From Streptomyces sp. PTY087I2 (GTDB lineage: Bacteria; Actinomycetota; Actinomycetes; Streptomycetales; Streptomycetaceae), in the NCBI RefSeq assembly GCF_001687325.1, contig NZ_LZRD01000006.1, positions 1 through 64,000 of the forward strand: a DNA stretch of 64,000 bases. Direction: 5' to 3'. A program made the position numbers and the translations under genes. Positions 51,895 to 62,160 of this stretch are shown one piece after another (the first letter of the stretch is position 1; each line of letters begins with the position of its first letter). The notes under the pieces are model-generated. The model had not been told where the DNA came from and ran no database searches. It saw only the letters and a program-made list of their open reading frames with translations.

Positions 51895-52073
51895 CCGTAA
51901 CCGAAGATCCGGGCGAGGAAGAATCCGGCGACCACGAGCGCTCCGATCACGATCAGGGCGGTCCAGACGCCCGGGTGCTCCCACAGCCCTCCGTCCGCGC
52001 GCTCCTCGTGGGCCTCGCTTGTGGAACCCTCGGCCGGCGGTGTCTCTCCTGGGGGATTCAGTAGTACAGCCAT
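51891..52073 (-). CDS. Small membrane protein, DUF6480-like
   Basis: A 60-residue protein with a Pro/Glu-rich N-terminus (NPPGETPPAEGSTSEAHEE) and one C-terminal membrane helix (WTALIVIGALVVAGFFLARIFG). The PPGETPPAE start and single helix match small Streptomyces DUF6480 proteins as I recall them. It is coupled to the HhH-GPD gene by ATGA. Confidence 0.65.
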   Translation of the reverse strand: MAVLLNPPGETPPAEGSTSEAHEERADGGLWEHPGVWTALIVIGALVVAGFFLARIFGYG

Positions 52074-52203
52074 GCCTCCAGGGTCCCTCCGACCGTGGCC
52101 CCGCGCACGCCGTCCGGATCCCCGCACCCGGATGCGGGGCCGTACGGCGGAGCCCGGCCCGTGGGAGCGCTGCGGCGGGACGAAATCGGGGCACCGTCAA
52201 GGA

Positions 52204-53409
52204 ATGCCCCGAGTCTCCGCCCCCGTCGTCAAGCTCGTGCAGCGCACCACCGAACCCGCCGGGGTGCAGACGCTGCGCTCGACCGCGGCCGCCGTCATCG
52301 CCTACTCCGTGGCCGTCTGGCTGCTGCCCGAACCGGCCCCGCTCACCGCGCCCCTCACCGCGCTCCTGGTCGTCCAGGTGACCCTCTACGCGACCCTCAC
52401 GACCGGCATCCGCCGGGTGAACTCGGTCATCGTCGGCGTCCTCATCGCCATCGGCTTCAGCTCCCTGGTGGGGCTGAGCTGGTGGAGCCTCGGCCTCACC
52501 ATCTTCACCTCGCTGCTGATCGGGCGGCTGGTCCGGGTCAACGAGTTCGTGCCCGAGGTGGCGATCAGCGCGATGCTCGTCCTCGGCGTCTCCCAGGTCG
52601 CCGACACCGCATGGGACCGGGTGTGGGAGACGCTGATCGGCGCGGTGGTCGGGCTCCTGTTCAACCTGCTCCTCGCCCCGCCGGTCTGGGTCGGCTCGGC
52701 CGGTTCCTCCATCGAGTCGCTGGCCGTCCGGATGGGCACGATGCTGCGCAGCATGGGCGAGGAGGTCGTGGGGCACAACCCCGTCTCCCGGGCCGCCGCC
52801 CGGCTGCACGAGGCCCGCAGGCTCGACCACGACATCGTGGAGGTCGACGCCTCCCTGCGCCAGGCGGAGGAAAGTCTCACCCTCAACCCCAGGGTGAGAC
52901 AGGGGCTGCTGCACCGGGTCGTCCTGCGGACCGGGCTCGACACGCTGGAGATCTGCGCCGTCGTCCTGCGCGTCCTGTCCCGCACCCTCACCGACCTGGC
53001 GAAGGCCCGTACCGAGGAATCACTCTTCCCGGCCGATGTGACGGAACTGCTCCAGGAACTCTTCGGCCGCCTCGCCGAGGCGATCGAGAGCTTCGCCGTC
53101 CTGGTCACCACCCAGCTCGCCGCCGACGCGGAGGCGGCCGAGGAACGGCTCGCCGACGCGCTCGCCCGCAGCCGTGCCACCCGCGACCGGGTGGCCGACC
53201 TGCTGCTGGAGGACGTCCAGGAGCACCCGCGCCAGTGGCAGCTGCACGGCGCCCTGCTCGCCGAGATCGACCGGGTGCTGGCCGAACTCGACATCGAGGA
53301 GCGCACCAAACGGCTCGGCGAGGAGCTGGACCGCCGCTCGGGGGAGGCACACGCCCGCCACCCCCGGCTGCGCGCGCTCCTGCGGCGCCTCGGCAGGCAG
53401 CCTGAATGA
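52204..53409 (+). CDS. FUSC/aromatic-acid-exporter-like membrane protein
   Basis: A 401-residue protein. The first half has about six membrane helices (AAAVIAYSVAVWLLPEPAP, PLTALLVVQVTLYATLTTG, NSVIVGVLIAIGFSSLVGL and others) of the FUSC/ArAE type. The second half is a long cytosolic helical domain with extended charged heptads. Relatives export aromatic acids or act as mechanosensitive-like transporters. The ATG at 52204 is preceded closely by AAGGA. Confidence 0.85.
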   Translation: MPRVSAPVVKLVQRTTEPAGVQTLRSTAAAVIAYSVAVWLLPEPAPLTAPLTALLVVQVTLYATLTTGIRRVNSVIVGVLIAIGFSSLVGLSWWSLGLTIFTSLLIGRLVRVNEFVPEVAISAMLVLGVSQVADTAWDRVWETLIGAVVGLLFNLLLAPPVWVGSAGSSIESLAVRMGTMLRSMGEEVVGHNPVSRAAARLHEARRLDHDIVEVDASLRQAEESLTLNPRVRQGLLHRVVLRTGLDTLEICAVVLRVLSRTLTDLAKARTEESLFPADVTELLQELFGRLAEAIESFAVLVTTQLAADAEAAEERLADALARSRATRDRVADLLLEDVQEHPRQWQLHGALLAEIDRVLAELDIEERTKRLGEELDRRSGEAHARHPRLRALLRRLGRQPE

Positions 53410-53534
53410 ACCGCCTGAACCGGGGCGGCGCCGCCGATTCCGGCGACCGGGCTCCGGTCACGCGGGATGCGGAGGCGGCCGGTCGCTGGTTCGCTGGGGG
53501 CAGAGATCCCGTACCCGGCGTCCAAGGAGTGGTG

Positions 53535-53726
53535 ATGAGCGGTTCGGACGAACCCGCCGACCTGGCTCGGCAGATGCGTGAGAAGGCCCAGCAGCTCCAC
53601 GAGGCGGCAGAGCGCGCGAGCGACCCGCAGGAGCGTGAGCGGCTGGAGAAGAAGTCCCGGACGATCCGGGACCGCAGCGAACAGCAGAGCGCGATGGAGG
53701 CCGGGGACATCTACCCCCAGAAGTAG
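53535..53726 (+). CDS. DUF6381-like small helical protein
   Basis: A 63-residue charged helical protein (ARQMREKAQQLHEAAERA, SDPQERERLEKKSRTIRD, SEQQSAMEAGDIYPQK) matching small Streptomyces DUF6381 proteins. ATG 53535 has AAGGAG at good spacing. A longer form from ATG 53406 would overlap the membrane-protein stop, but its extra 43 residues lack conservation cues. Confidence 0.7.
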   Translation: MSGSDEPADLARQMREKAQQLHEAAERASDPQERERLEKKSRTIRDRSEQQSAMEAGDIYPQK

Positions 53727-53816
53727 CCTCGCCGCTGCCTGCCCACCCGCCCGTTCCCGGAGGACGTACGAAACCTCCGGGGGCGGGCGCGTGAGCGCCT
53801 GCGGCGCAGACGCGGG

Positions 53817-54824
53817 TCAGCCCGCCCACTCCAGCAGCCGTTCCGCGCTCCAGGTCGTCACCACCCGGTCCGCCGGCACCCCGCACTCCTCGGCGCGGGC
53901 GCACCCCGACCGCTGCCAGTCGAGCTGCCCCGGGGCGTGCGCGTCCGTGTCGATCGCGAACAGCGTCCCCGCCGCGACGGCCGCGCGCAGCAGCCGCAGG
54001 GGCGGGTCCTGCCGCTCCGGGCGGCAGTTGATCTCCACCGCGGTCCCGGCCTCGGCGCAGGCCGCGAAGACCCGGTCCGCGTCGAACCGCGACTCCGGCC
54101 GACCGCGCCCGTCGAGCAGGCGTCCCGTGCAGTGGCCGAGCACATTCGCCCGTGGATGGCGCACCGCCGCCTCCAGCCGCCGGGTCATCGGGGCCGGGTC
54201 CATCCGCAGTTTGGAGTGGACGGAGACCACCACCACGTCGAGCCGTTCCAGCAGCTCGTCCTCCTGGTCGAGCGAGCCGTCCGGCAGGATGTCGCACTCG
54301 ATCCCCGTCAGCAGCCGGAACGGGGCCCACTCCTCGTTGAGCCGCTCCACCACCTCCAGCTGCTCCCGCAGCCGCTCCGGCGACAGGCCCTTGGCCACCG
54401 TCAGCCGGGGCGAGTGGTCGGTGAGAACGGCCCACGCGTGGCCCAGCTCCGCGGCGGTCCGGCCCATCTCCTCGATCGGGCTGCCCCCGTCCGACCAGTC
54501 CGAGTGCATATGGCAGTCGCCCGTCAGCCGCGCGAAGAGGTCCTGGCCCGCCTCGACGGGCGGCTCGGCCGCGGCCTCCTGCTCCAGCCGGTCCAGATAT
54601 CCGGGCGTCTTCCCGGCCAGGGCCTCACGGATCACCTCGGCCGTACGCGGCCCGATGCCGGGGACCCGCTCCAGGGATTTCGCGGCCACCCGCTCCGCCG
54701 CCTCCCCGGCGGCCATGGCGTCCACAGCGGCGGCGGCCGTACGGAAGGCCTTCACCCGGTACGTGGCGGCCTGCGAGCGTTCCAGCAGGTAGGCGATCCG
54801 CCGGAGAGCGGTGACGGGATCCAT
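53817..54824 (-). CDS. PHP-domain hydrolase with DNA polymerase X-like N-terminus
   Basis: A 335-residue protein. The N-terminal 100 residues hold a polymerase-beta-like helical domain with helix-hairpin-helix VPGIGPRTAEVIREAL. A PHP phosphoesterase domain follows (about 110-335) with metal motifs GDCHMHSDWSDG, LTDHSPR, GIECDIL, VSVHSKL and TDAHAPG. It corresponds to a bacterial PolX lacking the polymerase palm. DNA-repair phosphatase/nuclease or histidinol-phosphatase-like activity is possible. The ATG at 54824 has GGAGGTG. Confidence 0.88.
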   Translation of the reverse strand: MDPVTALRRIAYLLERSQAATYRVKAFRTAAAAVDAMAAGEAAERVAAKSLERVPGIGPRTAEVIREALAGKTPGYLDRLEQEAAAEPPVEAGQDLFARLTGDCHMHSDWSDGGSPIEEMGRTAAELGHAWAVLTDHSPRLTVAKGLSPERLREQLEVVERLNEEWAPFRLLTGIECDILPDGSLDQEDELLERLDVVVVSVHSKLRMDPAPMTRRLEAAVRHPRANVLGHCTGRLLDGRGRPESRFDADRVFAACAEAGTAVEINCRPERQDPPLRLLRAAVAAGTLFAIDTDAHAPGQLDWQRSGCARAEECGVPADRVVTTWSAERLLEWAG

Positions 54825-54937
54825 CGGCACCTCCACCAGGAGCGGCTGCGGCCGACGCCGGTCCGCCGGGCACGCCGCCCGCCCCATCCAGCATGAGCGC
54901 CCCCGGCCCGGCCCGCCTCCGCGCCCCGGTCACCGGC

Positions 54938-56500
<1,563 letters not shown>

Positions 56501-56764
56501 GCTCGACCTCCCCTGCCGCTGTTCCAGGGCGTTCCAGCCCTTCGAGAACACCCACGTCACCGGGGGTGGGACGGTTCCAGCCCGGCCGGAAGCCGTGTCG
56601 CGCTTGTCGGGATCCGGGGCCGCGGCCCAGGCTGGTGCCCGTTCCGTACCGCCGCCGTACGGGCCCGACCGGGCCCCGTACGCCTCGGCGCGACGCCGTA
56701 CGTACGAGCACGGCCGCACGGTACGGACCAGCCGACCGCACCATCCGAAACGGGGAACCTCACC

Positions 56765-57382
56765 ATGCGCAACCTCCGCACCGCCCTTCTGACCGTCATG
56801 GCCGCGGGCCTGGCCGTCACCGCCCTGGCCCAGGTGCCCGTCGCCGCGGCCCCGGCCCAGGCCCCCGCCCAGCCGAAGTTCCTCAGCGCGGGCCAGCTGC
56901 CCGCCTCCCACACGCCCTGGACGGCCGGTCCGGTGCGCAAGGGCGTGCCCGCGGAAGGGTCCGTGTGCACCGCCGGGATCGCCCCGGCGGCCGGCACCCG
57001 CCACCGGGACTTCCGTACCGAGCTGGACACCACCGCCCGGCAGACCATCACGGTCGCCCCCACCACCGCCCGGGCCAAGAAGCTCGCCGCCGACCTGCGG
57101 AGCGCCCTGGAGAGCTGCCTCGACCGGCTGAAGGAGCAGGACCCCGGCCTGGAGGGCGAGGCGTTCTACCACGGCCGGATCGACGTCGAGGAGGGCGCGC
57201 ACGTCTACAGCATCGACACGTCCTACCCGGAGGTCGGCTCCACGGACATCGGGCTGTTCTCCGTGGGCCGCGACGGCCGGGCCGTCACCGTCGTCGAGTG
57301 GGGGCAGCTGGGCGATCTGGACGGCGCTCCGCTGGAGGGGTTCAAGAAGACCACCCGCACCGCCGTCGCCAAGCTGTACTGA
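56765..57382 (+). CDS. Secreted protein of unknown function, divergent from the membrane regulator
   Basis: A 205-residue protein with a signal peptide (RNLRTALLTVMAAGLAVTAL, cleavage near VAAAPAQ). The mature part has two cysteines (SVCTAG and ESCLDRL) likely forming a disulfide, and a mixed alpha/beta pattern ending in VVEWGQLGDL and FKKTTRTAVAKLY. The pattern resembles sensor/PknH-like extracellular domains but I cannot assign a family. Divergence from the membrane XRE gene suggests it may be its target or ligand. Confidence 0.7.
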   Translation: MRNLRTALLTVMAAGLAVTALAQVPVAAAPAQAPAQPKFLSAGQLPASHTPWTAGPVRKGVPAEGSVCTAGIAPAAGTRHRDFRTELDTTARQTITVAPTTARAKKLAADLRSALESCLDRLKEQDPGLEGEAFYHGRIDVEEGAHVYSIDTSYPEVGSTDIGLFSVGRDGRAVTVVEWGQLGDLDGAPLEGFKKTTRTAVAKLY

Positions 57383-57392
57383 TCCCGCCTCC

Positions 57393-57427
57393 GGCGACCG
57401 GCCGCCACAGGGGAGTGGCCGGTCGCC
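57393..57427 (+). terminator. Terminator after the secreted-protein gene
   Basis: Perfect 11-bp stem GGCGACCGGCC / GGCCGGTCGCC with a 13-base loop, 10 bases past the stop. Confidence 0.75.
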
Positions 57428-57467
57428 GAAGGTGCGGGGTACCCCGGATCGGGAGCATGCTGGCAGT

Positions 57468-60086
57468 GTGACCCGGCACGAAACGCCCCGGTCTTCCCCG
57501 CCCGCCGGAAGCGGAACCGCCGCCGGGGCGGCCGATGTCGGCCGCGTGCCCGACGAACTGTCCCTCGTTCTCGCCCAGGCCCTCGTCAGCGCCGTCGAGT
57601 CGAGCGACGGCTACGCGGGCGGCGTCTACCTGCGCAGCGGGACGCCGGGACTTCTGCGGCTCGCGGTGCTCGCCGGACTGCCGGGCGTGCTGTTCCGGCC
57701 CTGGTGGCGGATGCATGTGAACCGCCCCTTCCCGGTCTCCGAGGCCTACCGCTCGGGGCGGCCCGTGCTGCTCTCCGACGCGGAGGAGGCGATGCGCCGC
57801 TTTCCGCAGCTGATGGCCGGGCTGCCGTTCCCGTTCGGTTCGCTGTGGGTGCCGATCACCGGACCCCGGGGAAGCATGGGCGTCCTGGCGGTCCTGCGGT
57901 CCTCCACCCCGGGGCGGCCCGTCGCCACCGCCGACGGCGAACGGCTCCACCGCCTGGGCCACCGGCTCGGCGCAGCGCTCACCGATCTGGAGCGGCGGGG
58001 TGTCGACTGCGTGTGGGAGACCGAGCCGGTCCCCGTGCAGCTGCCCGCCGCCACCACGCCCCCGGTGCGGGTCGGCCGCTTCGACTGGGACCTGCACTCC
58101 GGGAGAGTCTCCGCCGACGACGAACTCTGCGCGATCCTCGGCTCCGAGCCCGCCGCCTTCCCGGGCACCGTCGACGCGCTCGCCGAACGGCTGGTCCCCG
58201 AGGACGTGTACGGGCTGTGGGCGCTGGCCCGGCAGACGGTGGAGTCCGCCGAACCGGTCGTCCGCCGGATGCGGCTGCGCGGCCCCGACGGCCGGTCCCA
58301 TCTGCTGGAGCTGTCCGGCCGCTGGACGCACCCGGACGGCGATGTGTCCGCCAGCCATCTGACCGGCTTCCTGGTCGACCTCGGCGCGGGACCCGTCGTA
58401 CCGGAGGCCGCCGACCGGCTGCCCCGGGGAATCCTCTCCCTGGACCGGCTGGGCCGGATCACGTACGCCAACGGCCTCGCCGAGGAACTGCTCGGCCACT
58501 CCCGTACGGAGCTGGTGGGCCATCCGGTCTGGCAGGCCCTGCCGTGGTTCGGGCACGAGGCCTACGAGGACCACTACCGGGCTGCCCTCATCGCCGACGA
58601 GCCCGTCCACTTCCTCGCCCGGCGCCCGCCCGCAAGCTGGCTTTCGGTGTCCCTGTACCCGGGGCACGACGGGGTGAGCGTCGTCCTCCAGGCGACCGAC
58701 CAGCCGGCCTACGCCCCCGGCTCCGTCACCGCGCCGGGTCTCGGCATCGGCTCGACCGCCGACCGTTCCTCCGCGCTGTACCGGCCGGTCGCCCTGGCCA
58801 TCGCGCTGACCGAGGCGGTCACGGCCCGCCAGGTCTCCTCGGTGGTCACGGACGAGCTGCTGCCCGCGTTCGGCGGCCGTCAGCTCGCGATCTACCTGCT
58901 GAACGAGCGCCATCTCCATCTGGCCTGGGAGACGGGGTTCCCCAAGGGCTTCCTCGACCGGTTCGACGGGGTCGGGCTCGACGTCAGCATCCCCGGCGTG
59001 GAGACCCTCACCACGGGCCGCCCGATCTTCTTCGAGTCCATGCAGCGCCTGGCCGAGGCCTATCCGGGCATCCCGATCGACACGGACGTGGGCGCGCGGG
59101 CGTTCCTGCCGCTGATCGCGTCGGGACGGCCCGTCGGCTCCTGCATCCTCGGCTTCGACCGGCCGCGCGGCTTCAGCCCGGAGGAGCGTACGGTCCTCAC
59201 CGCCCTGGCCGGGCTGATCGCGCAGGCCTTGCAGCGCGCCCAGCGTTACGACAGCGAGTCGGCCCTCGCCCGCGGCCTCCAGGACGCCCTGCTGCCGCAC
59301 CGGCTGCCCGAGGTGGACGGGGTGGACACGCTGGGGCGCTATCTCTCCGGCACCCAGGGCATGGACGTGGGCGGCGACTGGTACGACGTCATCGAGACCG
59401 GCCACGAACTCGCGCTGATCATCGGCGATGTGCAGGGCCACGGGGTCGCCGCCGCCGCGACCATGGGGCAACTGCGCAGTGCGGTGCGGGCGTTCGCGCT
59501 GAGCAAGCACGATCCGCAGGAGGTGATGAGCGGCACGAACCGGCTGCTCATCGACCTCGATCCGGGCCAGTTCGCGAGCTGCTGCTACATCGCCCTCGAC
59601 CCGGCGACCGGCGTGGCCCGTGCCGTACGGGCGGGGCATCCGCAGCCCGTGCTGCGGCGGCCCGACGGCCGGACGGAGGTGCTGGACCTGCCCGGCGGCA
59701 TCGTGCTCGGGATCGACGGGGACGCGGCCTACCCGGTCACGGAGATGCGGCTCGAACCGGGGGCGATGCTGGCCCTGTTCACGGACGGGCTGATCGAGCG
59801 CCCGGGGACGGACATCGACGAGGGGATCGAGCGGCTGCGGGCCACCGTCGAACGCATCGGCGCGGTCCCGCTGGCCGAGACGGCCGACCAGGTCATCGGA
59901 GAGGCCCGAGCGGCCACCGACCGCCCCGACGACATCGCGCTCCTGCTCGCCGCCCGCTGGGCCGAGGCTCCCCGGGCCCGCCCGCCCCGGACGGCACAGG
60001 AGCACGGGCCCGGACCCGATCTGTGGCGCACGTTCAGGAGGCCGGACCCGGGGCCCACGACGGGTACCCCGGATCCGGCCTCCTAG
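57468..60086 (+). CDS. GAF-PAS-PAS-GAF SpoIIE-type phosphatase
   Basis: An 872-residue signalling protein. An N-terminal GAF-like region (about 20-165), two PAS-like regions (about 195-415, with GRITYANGLAEELLGHSRTE) and a second GAF domain (about 440-600) precede a PP2C/SpoIIE phosphatase (about 615-815, GGDWYDVIE, GDVQGHGVAAAATMG, FTDGLIERPG). It has no HATPase domain, unlike the phosphatase at 940-3405, so it should only dephosphorylate anti-anti-sigma factors. GTG 57468 is the best start; a GGGAG lies 12 bases upstream. Confidence 0.9.
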   Translation: MTRHETPRSSPPAGSGTAAGAADVGRVPDELSLVLAQALVSAVESSDGYAGGVYLRSGTPGLLRLAVLAGLPGVLFRPWWRMHVNRPFPVSEAYRSGRPVLLSDAEEAMRRFPQLMAGLPFPFGSLWVPITGPRGSMGVLAVLRSSTPGRPVATADGERLHRLGHRLGAALTDLERRGVDCVWETEPVPVQLPAATTPPVRVGRFDWDLHSGRVSADDELCAILGSEPAAFPGTVDALAERLVPEDVYGLWALARQTVESAEPVVRRMRLRGPDGRSHLLELSGRWTHPDGDVSASHLTGFLVDLGAGPVVPEAADRLPRGILSLDRLGRITYANGLAEELLGHSRTELVGHPVWQALPWFGHEAYEDHYRAALIADEPVHFLARRPPASWLSVSLYPGHDGVSVVLQATDQPAYAPGSVTAPGLGIGSTADRSSALYRPVALAIALTEAVTARQVSSVVTDELLPAFGGRQLAIYLLNERHLHLAWETGFPKGFLDRFDGVGLDVSIPGVETLTTGRPIFFESMQRLAEAYPGIPIDTDVGARAFLPLIASGRPVGSCILGFDRPRGFSPEERTVLTALAGLIAQALQRAQRYDSESALARGLQDALLPHRLPEVDGVDTLGRYLSGTQGMDVGGDWYDVIETGHELALIIGDVQGHGVAAAATMGQLRSAVRAFALSKHDPQEVMSGTNRLLIDLDPGQFASCCYIALDPATGVARAVRAGHPQPVLRRPDGRTEVLDLPGGIVLGIDGDAAYPVTEMRLEPGAMLALFTDGLIERPGTDIDEGIERLRATVERIGAVPLAETADQVIGEARAATDRPDDIALLLAARWAEAPRARPPRTAQEHGPGPDLWRTFRRPDPGPTTGTPDPAS

Positions 60087-60119
60087 AAGACGTCCGGAAG
60101 GCGTCCGGACCGGCTGGAA

Positions 60120-60147
60120 GACGTCCGGAAGGATTCCGGAGGACGTC
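60120..60147. terminator. Hairpin between convergent phosphatase and FprA genes, with direct repeat
   Basis: GACGTCC-GGAA pairs with TTCC and GGACGTC across a 3-base loop with a 3-base bulge. GAAGACGTCCGGAAGG is present twice (60086-60101 and 60117-60132, period 31), beginning at the phosphatase stop codon. Confidence 0.55.
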
Positions 60148-60153
60148 CTGCGA

Positions 60154-61515
60154 TCAGGCGCCGGAGGCGTCCAGCATGCCCTCGCGCTCCACGACCTTGA
60201 TCCGCTCACGGCCCTGGGCCGCACCGAGCGCCTGCTCGTGGGCGTCCAGCTTGTGCCAGCCCTCCCAGGTCGTGTAGCGCACGCCCCGGTCCGCCAGGAA
60301 CGCCTCGACGGCCTCCGGAGCGGGCGTGGCCGGCTCGGGCAGACGGCCGGCGGCCCGGTCCTCCAGGACGCAGGCGACCGTCTCGTTGGCGTCGCCCTTG
60401 GTGTGTCCGATCAGGCCGATCGGACCGCGCTTGATCCAGCCGGTGACGTAGACCGAGGTCATGTGCTCGTCCCCGGCGATGACGCGGCCCGCCTCGTGCG
60501 GGACGGTGCCGGAGGTGACGTCGAAGGGGAGCTTGGGCAGCTCCTCGGAGTAGTAGCCGACGGCACGGTAGACGCTCTGCATGTCCCAGTCGGTGAACCG
60601 GCCGGTGCCCCGGACGTTGCCGGTGCCGTCCAGCTCGGTGCGCTCGGTGCGCAGCGCGGTGACCTTGCCGTCCTCGCCGAGGATCTCGACGGGGGACTCG
60701 AAGAAGTGCAGGAACAGCTTGTGCGGGCGGTCGCCGACGTCGCGGATCGCCCAGTTCTCCAGGGTCTGCGCGACCATGTTGGCCTGCTTGTTCTCGCGGC
60801 GGGTCGCGATGGAGCCCTCGTCGTACTCGATGTCCTCGGGGTTGACGATGACCTCGATGTTGGGGGAGTGGTCCAGCTCCCGCAGCTCCATCGGGCTGAA
60901 CTTGGCCTGCGCCGGGCCACGCCGCCCGAACACATGCACCTCCAGCGCCTTGTTCTGCTTGAGGCCCTGGTAGACGTTGTCCGGGATCTCGGTGGGCAGC
61001 AGCTCGTCGGCCGTCTTGGCCAGGACCCGGGCCACGTCCAGGGCCACGTTCCCGACGCCGAGCACGGCGACCTTCTCCGCGGTGAGCGGCCAGGTGCGCG
61101 GGACCTCGGGGTGCCCGTCGTACCAGGAGACGAACTCGGCCGCGCCGTAGGAGCCGTCCAGCTCGATGCCGGGGATGTCGAGCGCGCGGTCGGCCTCGGC
61201 ACCGGTGGAGAAGATCACCGCGTCGTAGAACGACCGCAGGTCGTCGAGGCCGATGTCGTGCGGGTAGCTGACGTTCCCGAAGAGCCGGATCTGGGGCTTG
61301 TCCAGCACCTGGTGCAGGGCTTTCACGATGCCCTTGATCCGCGGGTGGTCGGGGGCCACGCCGTAGCGGATGAGGCCGAAGGGCGCGGGCATGCGCTCGA
61401 AGAGGTCGATGGAGACCCCCGGGTCCTGGCAGACCTCGGATTTGAGCAGCGCGTCCGCAGCGTAGATACCGGCGGGGCCGGCTCCGACAATGGCGACGCG
61501 GACGGGGCGTGTCAT
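60154..61515 (-). CDS. fprA: NADPH-ferredoxin reductase, FprA type
   Basis: A 453-residue FAD enzyme of the adrenodoxin-reductase family. It has the FAD dinucleotide fold VAIVGAGPAGIYAADALL, then ERMPAPFGLIRYGVAPDHP, the NADP fold VAVLGVGNVALDVARVLAK, HVFGRRGPAQAKFSPMELREL and the C-terminal TGWIKRGPIGLIGHTKGDA. It passes electrons from NADPH to ferredoxins, which serve cytochromes P450 such as the one at 5009-6298 and other iron-sulfur enzymes. The ATG at 61515 opens the FAD fold directly. An iron-box-like palindrome lies upstream. Confidence 0.94.
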   Translation of the reverse strand: MTRPVRVAIVGAGPAGIYAADALLKSEVCQDPGVSIDLFERMPAPFGLIRYGVAPDHPRIKGIVKALHQVLDKPQIRLFGNVSYPHDIGLDDLRSFYDAVIFSTGAEADRALDIPGIELDGSYGAAEFVSWYDGHPEVPRTWPLTAEKVAVLGVGNVALDVARVLAKTADELLPTEIPDNVYQGLKQNKALEVHVFGRRGPAQAKFSPMELRELDHSPNIEVIVNPEDIEYDEGSIATRRENKQANMVAQTLENWAIRDVGDRPHKLFLHFFESPVEILGEDGKVTALRTERTELDGTGNVRGTGRFTDWDMQSVYRAVGYYSEELPKLPFDVTSGTVPHEAGRVIAGDEHMTSVYVTGWIKRGPIGLIGHTKGDANETVACVLEDRAAGRLPEPATPAPEAVEAFLADRGVRYTTWEGWHKLDAHEQALGAAQGRERIKVVEREGMLDASGA

Positions 61516-61570
61516 GGCGTGGTGATCCTTCGGGGCGGGCGAACGCGGGCAGGTACAGCGTACGTCGGAG

Positions 61571-61586
61571 GTAAGGGTTGGCTTAC
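61571..61586 (-). promoter_or_regulatory. Iron-box-like palindrome upstream of fprA
   Basis: GTAAG-GGTTGG-CTTAC, a perfect 5-bp inverted repeat resembling half of the DmdR/IdeR iron box, 56-71 bases before the start codon, set in an AT-richer promoter region. Confidence 0.4.
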
Positions 61587-61950
61587 TAGTCTCCACCCCA
61601 CACCGTAAGCGATCGCCGCGCGGACCCTTCGACCGGCCCTGCCTAGAGTGCCCGATTAGCCCTTTTTGTTATTCCGATATGGTCGATTTGACCCCTATGG
61701 GCCCACTGGTTCATAAAGGGCTTATTGGGGTTGCTGGGGCATTTGCTTGGTCTCGATTTCGCCACCGTCGCGAAGGAGTGGTGAGCGTCACGTCCGAGAG
61801 GGCGGACGTCGAAGCGGACGTATCGGTTCCCTTCTGTGCGAAGAAAGTTGACGCCATGACGGCGCGGCCCGATCCGGGAATTCTGGAATTCGATCATGTA
61901 CGGAAAAGGGAATCCGGAATGCGGGGCTTGTTCCTTCCGATGTTTCTCGC
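61587..61950 (+). other. Non-coding region with the riboswitch promoter
   Basis: No credible gene. It contains an AT-rich tract near 61655-61690 (CCCTTTTTGTTATT) likely to include the promoter for the riboswitch transcript. Open frames crossing it lack ribosome sites. Confidence 0.4.
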
Positions 61951-62146
61951 CTACGGTCACCGTCAATCCGGATGGAACGCCGAATCCTGCCGCCGTCCGG
62001 GAATCCGAAACCCACTCACGTACGGCAGGAGCGGGGGACCCAGGTAAGTCGCCGATCCGTAACCGGAACGGCTTGGGGTGAAGTCGCACGACCGTGCGGC
62101 CAGACATCTCCCGTCTGAACCCGACAGCTCACCTCGCAGGCGCCGG
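61951..62146 (+). ncRNA. ydaO-type c-di-AMP riboswitch
   Basis: Conserved blocks of the ydaO-yuaA class appear in order: GAATCCTGCC at 61982, then GGCAGGAGCGGGGGACCCAG near 62022, GCTTGGGGTGAAGTCG near 62071, and CTGAACCCGACAGCTCACC near 62115. It ends just before the start of a LysM/transglycosylase gene. In Streptomyces this riboswitch turns off cell-wall hydrolases of the Rpf type when c-di-AMP is high. Borders are approximate. Confidence 0.88.
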
Positions 62147-62160
62147 AGAGGAAATCCCCC

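Noticed and set aside
61643..62107. A 154-codon minus-strand frame
   Set aside because: It runs antisense through the riboswitch and its promoter region, with no family resemblance.
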